Assembly: GCA_025200525.1 (NCBI GenBank)
Contig: CM045762.1
Location: 102,326,682 to 102,390,681, forward strand
Length of the DNA: 64,000 nt
Reading direction: 5' to 3'
DNA from: Camellia lanceoleosa
Lineage: Eukaryota > Streptophyta > Magnoliopsida > Ericales > Theaceae
The first letter of the stretch is position 1, and each line of letters opens with the position of its first letter. This document shows, piece by piece, positions 58,351 through 64,000 of this stretch. A program made the position numbers and the translations under genes. The notes under the pieces are model-generated. The model saw only the letters and a program-made list of their open reading frames with translations. It ran no database searches and was not told the origin of the DNA.

Positions 58351-58593
58351 CATAAATTTATAATTATTTCACTTTTTTTCTCACAAATATCACATCTAAT
58401 CATAAAAAAATTTAATTATCTTCTCAAATACTAAAATTTTAACCTACTAAAATAATCAAAAACTAAAATAAGGGCCAACTTCCAAACCACCCATTATATT
58501 TCTCCCCAAAAAAGAGCCAAACATGAAAATAGAGGGATGTTTTGCCCAATTAATAAACAAAGAATCTGAGCAAAAAGCAATTTTTTCCTGCTA

Positions 58594-58618
58594 TATCTAT
58601 ATCTATATATATATATAT
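58594..58618 (+). promoter_or_regulatory. Likely TATA region of the GDI gene
   Basis: CTATATCTATATCTATATAT, continuing ATATATAT, lies about 140-165 bp upstream of the GDI start codon. A transcription start near 58640-58650 would give a 5' UTR of about 110 nt ending with a CT-rich stretch. The TA repeat makes the exact box ambiguous. Confidence 0.5.
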
Positions 58619-58757
58619 CCATCCAGTAAAACCATAAAAGCATATTGGTTTCTCGAATTCTAATCAGTTGGTCTGTATCCCTGTGTTTCTTGTGTATCAC
58701 ACTTATTGTTAATATAATCTGTGAGTCTCTCTCTCTGGGGCGCAAGAAGATCTAGCA

Positions 58758-58844
58758 ATGGATGAAGAGTATGACGTGATAGTGCTTGGGACTGGTCTCA
58801 AAGAATGCATCCTCAGCGGTCTTCTCTCTGTCGATGGCCTTAAG
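58758..58844 (+). CDS. GDI: Rab GDP dissociation inhibitor, first coding exon
   Basis: GDI extracts GDP-bound, prenylated Rab GTPases from membranes and recycles them in the cytosol. The 29 codons of this exon read [21 protein letters not shown] and then LLSVDGLK, the nearly invariant N-terminus of plant RabGDI; the [11 protein letters not shown] segment is the first sequence-conserved region and nucleotide-fold-like loop of the GDI/REP family. The exon ends exactly at a GT donor (CTTAAG then GTCTCTC at 58845), the position of the first intron in known plant GDI genes. I do not find the second exon (expected to start VLHMDRNDYYGG) before 64000, so the intron is at least 5.1 kb and the gene is incomplete in this window. 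The frame is undamaged. Confidence 0.92.
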
Positions 58845-58870
58845 GTCTCTCTCTCTCCATTTTTATTTTA

Positions 58871-59163
58871 GAGAAATTACAAATATACATTTAAAATTTA
58901 CTTAAAATACAGATTGAACCATGTAATTTAAAAAATTATAAATATTCTTTGTTAAAAGTTTTTATTTAGTAGAATAAATTAAAAAAAATTATAATTATTT
59001 AATAATAAAAATAAAACATATTTTTAATATTATTAAAAATTATTAATTAATCTATTAATAAAATTAATAATTTGTGATGAAATTAAAAATCTTATAAATT
59101 TTCTAAGTCACATACGTGATTGGTATTTTAATTCAAACTTAGAATTGTATTTGTAATTTATCA
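58871..59163. repeat. Dispersed AAATTACAAATACAC repeat, copy 2 (GDI intron 1)
   Basis: Starts GAAATTACAAATATACA and ends AATTGTATTTGTAATTTATC, so the ends are inverted copies of each other. The interior TTTTATTTAGTAGAATAAATT and AATATTATTAAAAATTATT words match copy 3. Probably a MITE. Confidence 0.75.
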
Positions 59164-59323
59164 TTTTATTTTTATTTGTATTCTAATTGCTTTGGGAACT
59201 GAATTAGATGCTGTCATTTTTTTGTGATCGGAAATGGGTCTCACTGACTAATCGGTGACTATTCCTTTCCGATCCTACGGATCTGATGATGGGTTAATAC
59301 TCAAAAGTCTTTAATCTGTTAAC

Positions 59324-59813
59324 GTTATGTTTGGTAAGTTAGGGGAGAAAAGAAAAGAAATGATTACTTAAGTAATAAGAGAAAAGAAAAGAAAAGAAAT
59401 GATTGTAATTTCTCTCCTTTTTGTTTGGATAAGTTAGAAATAAAAGAAAAGAAATAATTGTGATTTCTCTCCTTCTTGTTTGGTTAGATTTCATTAAGAG
59501 AAAAGAAAAGAAATTATTTTATGTTATATTACTAAAATAACCTTTTTATATTTTCAATCATTTTATTTCTTTTATTTTTATAGGGGTAAAATTGGTATTA
59601 TGAAAATATAAACATTTGTGGATTTCTTTTCTCTCCCAATCTCGCAACTTTTGGGAAGATTGAAAATAAGGGTTATGAGAGAAATGAGTTTCTCTCCATT
59701 TCTTTCTATTTCTCCCCATTTCTCTCCACTTAAGATAACCAAACAAGGAAGAGAAATACATTTCTCTCTATTTCTTTTCTTTTCTCTCCAAATCCCTCAA
59801 TCCAAACACAATG
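59324..59813. mobile_element. MITE-like element in GDI intron 1, about 490 bp
   Basis: The left end GTTATGTTTGGTAAGTTAGG, continuing GGAGAAAAGAAAAGAAA, matches the reverse complement of the right end ATTGTGTTTGGATTGAGGGA, continuing TTTGGAGAGAAAAGAAAAGAAA. Internal GAGAAAAGAAAAGAAAT words repeat. No coding capacity; exact ends uncertain. Confidence 0.7.
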
Positions 59814-59949
59814 ATTTTTATGTTGTTTTCTGTTGTTGCTGAATTTTCATACAAATTTTAAGGGAAATTAAAGTAGTGCCTCTATTTCGGAAGAAATTTC
59901 TTATAGGATCAAAAGATAATGGAAAATGTTTTTTGAGTAATGTTACGTC

Positions 59950-60248
59950 GCTAGAAAATGATCCCCCGAATCCCCTAAAGGCAAAAACGATTTCGTTTTT
60001 GCCCTTTTTTTATTATTTTTTTTGAATTAGAACGAAGAAGAAGAAGAAAAAGAAAAAAAAGAGAAGGGAGAAGAAGAAGAGGAAAAAAAAGGGAAGGGAG
60101 AAGGGAAAACTGGACAGAGGGGGCATAAACCAGGGGCGGAGGCGCCGAGGTGAGGCTCATGACGATCGTGATCGGTCGACAATCGGGCGAGGCTGGCTCA
60201 CTGCGCTGCCTTCTCCCTTTCTCTCTCTCTGTTTCCCTCTCTCCTCTC

Positions 60249-60281
<33 letters not shown>

Positions 60282-60710
60282 GCCTTCACCCTCTTTTCCC
60301 CCTCTTTTCCCTCTGTTTCTCTCTGTTTTCATTTTCGGGGGATTCGGGGGAACTCATTCGAGCTCCCAAGCTTTATCCATGTTTTTTCCCCCGAAATTCC
60401 CTCCCCCCGAATAGCCCGAAATGTAGAAGAGAGAGAGGAGGATCGTCGCCCGCCGTCGCCTCGTCGCAGCTCGTCGTCACAGATCGTCGCAGCCCCGCCG
60501 TCGCCTCCGCCCCTGCCTCGCAGCCCCCGCCCCCCACCTCCGCCTCCAGCTCGATTTGTTAGGCCCCCTCCAGTCCTCCTCCTTCCTCCTCCTTCTTCTT
60601 CTTCTTCCTTCTTCTGATTTTCTTCTTCTGAAAAAAAAAAAAAAAAATCCAAAACGACGTCGTTTTTTGAATTAGGGGGATTCGGGGGGCTCAAATTCGA
60701 GCTCCCTAGC
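59950..60710. mobile_element. GC-rich inverted-repeat element in GDI intron 1
   Basis: Left: GCTAG then CCCCCGAATCCCCTAAAGGC and AAAAACGATTTCGTTTTT. The reverse complement of the right end is GCTAGGGAGCTCGAATTTGA, then CCCCCCGAATCCCCCTAATT and AAAAAACGACGTCGTTTT. The centre is a GAA-rich then CT-rich tract followed by CGTCGCCTCGTCGCAGCTCG-type GC-rich DNA. A third copy of the GGGGGATTCGGGGG..CATTCGAGCTCCC end lies internally near 60338-60368, so two copies may be fused. Long open frames here on both strands follow from low complexity and are not accepted as genes. Confidence 0.65.
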
Positions 60711-62029
60711 ACGGTTGAAATATAATTTATGAATCCCAGGTTTGTTTGCATATGGCTGGATTGAAGTTAGTGTGTTATCTGCTGCTGGTGTGAAATCTGC
60801 AGCTCAAGTGTTGTTGTGATGCAGCAAGATCAAAATTGATTTTTAAGTGAGAAAAATGAGATGTAAAAGAAACATCAGGCTTCAGTTATGTAATGTCATG
60901 CTTTTAAAATTTTTTTTTTTTTAATAGCAATATTCTTTTTGGTAAATTCTACCTACACAGCACTTTAGCTTATTAGAGCAACGCCAATGCTACTCTTTAT
61001 TTTTCACTAGCTAAATGATGAAAAATGTATACTCTTTAGTTTACCTAAATTTTTATCTATGTGCTTCAACACTATTCTTTGTTTCACATATTTATCCACA
61101 CAAATTAGTTTAAAGTGCTTCCCAAGACTTTCCAAATGTAGCTAGCCTAGAAGAATCTTGTTGAAACAACTACTACAGTAGCTAGCCCGTTGGAAAGATT
61201 AAAAAATGATGAGATTAGCTAATGTATATATAATCATTATAAATAAATAGTATATAAGTTTTTTTGTGTGTGTGTGTGTGTTTAAAAGATGTTTTGGTAT
61301 GATTTTCAATCATTTTGTTGTAGTTTCGCATTATTTAAAAAAAGAGGGTTCAAAACTCTTTTCGACTATGGTTCACTGAACAAATTGAGATTGTTCAGTC
61401 TTCGATCTTTAGTTTGTTCTAACTTCTATAGCCGAACATGGTTGATTTATCAATTTTGGTTCGTTTGGTGAGACACAATGGAACAAACTTGATTTGTGAG
61501 GCCATTGTTTGTTTGGTCATGTCCAACTGAGCAAACAAAATTTGTTCGACTCTGGTTTGCGGAGCAAAATGTGAATGTTGGAAAGAATCTGCAGAAGTGG
61601 TGGTCACAGAGACGCTACAGAGGTGGCCATGGCAGTGAGGTTGAGAGGTGATAACGGCAACTATAATAGTTGAAGATAGAGGAGTTAGGATTTGAAAGAT
61701 GGAGGAATTAGGGTTTGAAAGATTTCGGATATAAGGAGAAAAGAGGAGGTTAGAGATGAGGGTATAGGTAGAATAAAAGTGTGTGTAAAGAGATAAAATA
61801 AGATTTTTGAATTTTTGAGGGAGGTGTTATTAGAAAAATGGTGTAATGAGGTAGAATCGTTGTGTAAATAAAATTACCCCAATCTTTTCTTTCCTCTTAG
61901 AGATTTAAGGCATGTGTGTTCCCCCATTCACCTATGAACCTTGTCCAAATGTTGATGATGCCATTTTGCAGAACTTGGTAATCCCTGTTGTTAGGGAATC
62001 CGGGAGCCCATAAGTGCATAGGCCCAATC
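60711..62029 (+). other. GDI intron 1, non-coding
   Basis: No exon is recognised. A (GT)n run lies near 61265-61280. A stretch at 61335-61570 is rich in GTTTGTTCG/TTGTTCGACT-type words, but no gene is identified. Confidence 0.5.
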
Positions 62030-62894
62030 TGTTGAGGAGAAACTTCAGAGCCTACTTGCTTAACATTAGGGACTAATATATATTATTTAGAAGTTATACT
62101 CACTTGAAAATTTAAGTCTATAAGTGGAGAGTTCATCTAATGTATATTAAGACCTATCTTTTTACTCTTAATCCGATGTGGGACTCTCTACCTTCATACA
62201 TGCTCCAACAATCTCCCCTTTATGTGTGAACCAAACATCAAGTCTCGCCTTGCTCCCCCTTGAGTAGTTCATCTAATGTATATTAAGACCTATCTCTTTT
62301 ACTCTTTAATCCGATGTGGGACCCTCCACCTTCACACATGCTTCAACAATCTCCCCTTTATGTATGAACCAAACATCAGGTCTCACCTTGCTCCCCCTTG
62401 AGTTTAATCTATCAACAACAGGTTCATCGTGGATCATACGCACTCCTCTTTAATCTTGATCTATAACTCTCCAACATCGAGTCTAACTTGGGCCACCCGC
62501 ACACACTCCATTGTGAGCCACCATACTGTATTGAGAGCCACCTTTTCGCCATCCAATTTTTGCCACGTGCACCAAGAATTTTCTTTGCTCCATCAAGAGT
62601 CGTCATGGATTTTTCTTGCTCCATTGAGAGTCTCCGTGCAAACCTAAGGCCAACAACATCGATGCTCCAGGATAGCCCACCCATAGATCACTAACCATTG
62701 GCTCTGATACCAGTTGTTAGGGAGAAACTTCAGAGTCCACATGCTTGACATCAGGGCCCAACATACATTATTTAGAACTCATACCCACTGAAAAGCTTAA
62801 GTCTATAAGTTGAGAGTTCATCTAATTTATATTAAGACCTATATCTTTTACTCTTAATCCGATATGGGACTCTACCTTCACACATGCTCCAACA
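62030..62894 (-). mobile_element. TRIM-like retrotransposon, rearranged, in GDI intron 1
   Basis: Two LTR-like units of 181 bp (62030-62210) and 180 bp (62715-62894) start TGTTGAGG/TGTTAGGG + AGAAACTTCAGAG and end CATGCTCCAACA. Abutting the right unit on its left, GGCTCTGATACCAGT (62700-62714) is the complement of the primer-binding site for initiator tRNA-Met. Abutting the left unit on its right, ATCTCCCCTTT (62211-62221) is the complement of a polypurine tract. The element therefore reads on the minus strand. There is no coding sequence, and the total is about 865 bp. The left side has an extra tandem copy of the LTR end plus polypurine region (about 62265-62405), and the same polypurine-side sequence also follows the right LTR, so the copy is not simple. 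Confidence 0.85.
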
Positions 62895-63487
62895 ATCTCC
62901 CCTTCATGTGTGAACCAAATATCGGGTCTTGCCTTGAAGCCTAGGGTTCATGTGGATGCACACGGTGCTCAAAGAGGATTACAAAAGATGGTTTGCACCT
63001 GTCCATGTAGAACTGATTTAAATGCCTGGCTAATCATTTAGGAATTGAGAAACTATGAATTAAACAAGGTGATTAGGTGCTGTCAATTTTGCGTGAGAGT
63101 AAATGAGCACAAACTGTTTGGTTTGGGAACGGGTTTGTGGTTAATTTGGAGATTGAGTTGATTCACTTATTTTACGTAATTTAGGACCTACTTTTCATTC
63201 TGTTAGACACATATTATTTATATAAGGATGGTTAGGTATGTCGTTTTGTTGTTTGTGTTGGTTTTTTTTTGGTGATTTTCTTGTCTGTATAGCCCAAGGC
63301 TGTCTGTTATGTTAACAACTCAGTTAAAGCCCTCTGTTTTCAAACCAGTAAGAAAGTATTCATGTTGTTTAATAATTATAAACAAGTATTCATGCGGGTT
63401 TATTATAATAAAAAAAACATTCATGCTGTTTAATTATAATAAAAAAGTATTTATCCTGGTTGTCATACATACTAAGGTTGAAAATTA
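62895..63487 (+). other. GDI intron 1, partial TRIM end then non-coding
   Basis: 62895-62940 repeats the internal TRIM sequence that normally lies inside the left LTR (ATCTCCCCTTCATGTGTGAAC). The rest shows no gene. Confidence 0.5.
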
Positions 63488-63492
63488 CAAAG

Positions 63493-63830
63493 GTAAATTA
63501 CAAATGCACCCCCTCAGGTTTGCTTAAAGTACATCCCCTTGTGGTTTGGAAAATTACAAATGCCTCATTGTTAGTATTTTTTATTTAACAGAATTAACTA
63601 AAAATAAAATTCATAATTGCTCTTCTATACAATAATAAAATTACCTAAATCATTAATTGAAACATATTTCTAACATTATTAAAAACTATTGATTGACTCG
63701 ATGATTTATTAATAAAAAGGACGATTTGTTATGAAATTAGAAACCTCAGGGGGTAGAATGTAATTTCCAAAATCACAGGGGGCGATTCATATTTTAATCA
63801 AATCTCAGAAAGTGTATTTGTAATTTACCC
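63493..63830. repeat. Dispersed AAATTACAAATACAC repeat, copy 3 (GDI intron 1)
   Basis: Left end GTAAATTACAAATGCACCCC; the reverse complement of the right end is GTAAATTACAAATACACTTT. Near each end there is a further inverted pair (CCCCTCAGG and its partner CCTCAGGGGG). It is the best-preserved copy of the family at 56168 and 58871. Confidence 0.8.
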
Positions 63831-64000
63831 AAATTACAAAGATCTTTAACAAAATATGTTAGACTTTATTTTATAAAATGTGTGCAAATTGTTCAATAAA
63901 CATTGGTACCATGTTACGTTGAACACTAATGGTTTCAGTCTGAGAAACAGGAATGTGGTATGCCACATTCTCAAGAATGTGGTTCAATAGGGGTTGGTTT

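Noticed and set aside
60150..60751. Proline-, serine- and glycine-rich open frames on both strands
   Set aside because: Low-complexity CT-, GAA- and CCG-rich DNA produces them; no start context, domain or splice evidence.
62697..62714. tRNA-Met fragment as a tRNA gene
   Set aside because: Only the 3'-end complement is present and it abuts an LTR; it is a primer-binding site.

Overview
The window is nuclear DNA from a flowering plant, most likely a eudicot with a repeat-rich genome. The evidence is GT-AG introns, two recognisable plant housekeeping genes, and plant families of LTR retrotransposons, L1-type LINEs, Harbinger, CACTA and Mutator-like elements and MITEs. There is no operon structure and no sign of a prokaryotic or organellar origin. 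The species cannot be named from this sequence.

Only two cellular genes are supported. A complete acidic ribosomal protein P2 gene (three exons, 37822-41054, +, 114 aa) lies behind a telo-box and TATA box. The first coding exon of a Rab GDP dissociation inhibitor (58758-58844, +) opens a first intron that runs past the window end. Everything else is mobile DNA or its debris.

Layout: (1) 1-8700 holds a Harbinger-type transposon with an intact three-exon DDE transposase, a broken Myb/SANT-like partner, and, on the opposite strand, a broken gene of the 'putative plant transposon protein' family. (2) 9072-14963 is an L1-type LINE on the minus strand with an exact 18-bp target duplication, next to one end of a CACTA element (15008-15379). 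(3) 16560-37002 is a Ty1/Copia element with a matching 5-bp target duplication. It was hit by a 5.3-kb solo LTR in its 5' LTR, by a gypsy-like solo LTR in its reverse transcriptase (itself hit by a 4.5-kb solo LTR related to the 5.3-kb one), and by a 221-bp MITE. Each insertion keeps its target duplication, so the order of events can be read. (4) 37003-41700 is the P2 gene, whose promoter and first intron are full of small repeats. (5) 41700-57800 contains MITEs, a second broken 'plant transposon protein' gene, a gypsy integrase end, a rearranged third copy of the giant LTR, a 1-kb inverted-repeat element and a Mutator-like MITE. (6) 57800-64000 is the GDI promoter, exon 1 and intron 1, which contains a GC-rich inverted-repeat element and a rearranged TRIM retrotransposon.

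The strongest observations are the exact nested insertion history, the giant solo-LTR family with a G-box-centred palindrome just upstream of its TATA box, the intact Harbinger transposase beside a decayed partner, and paired self-complementary 10-mers recurring in several LTR-like sequences. Percentages and family names are by eye and from memory; no database search was made.
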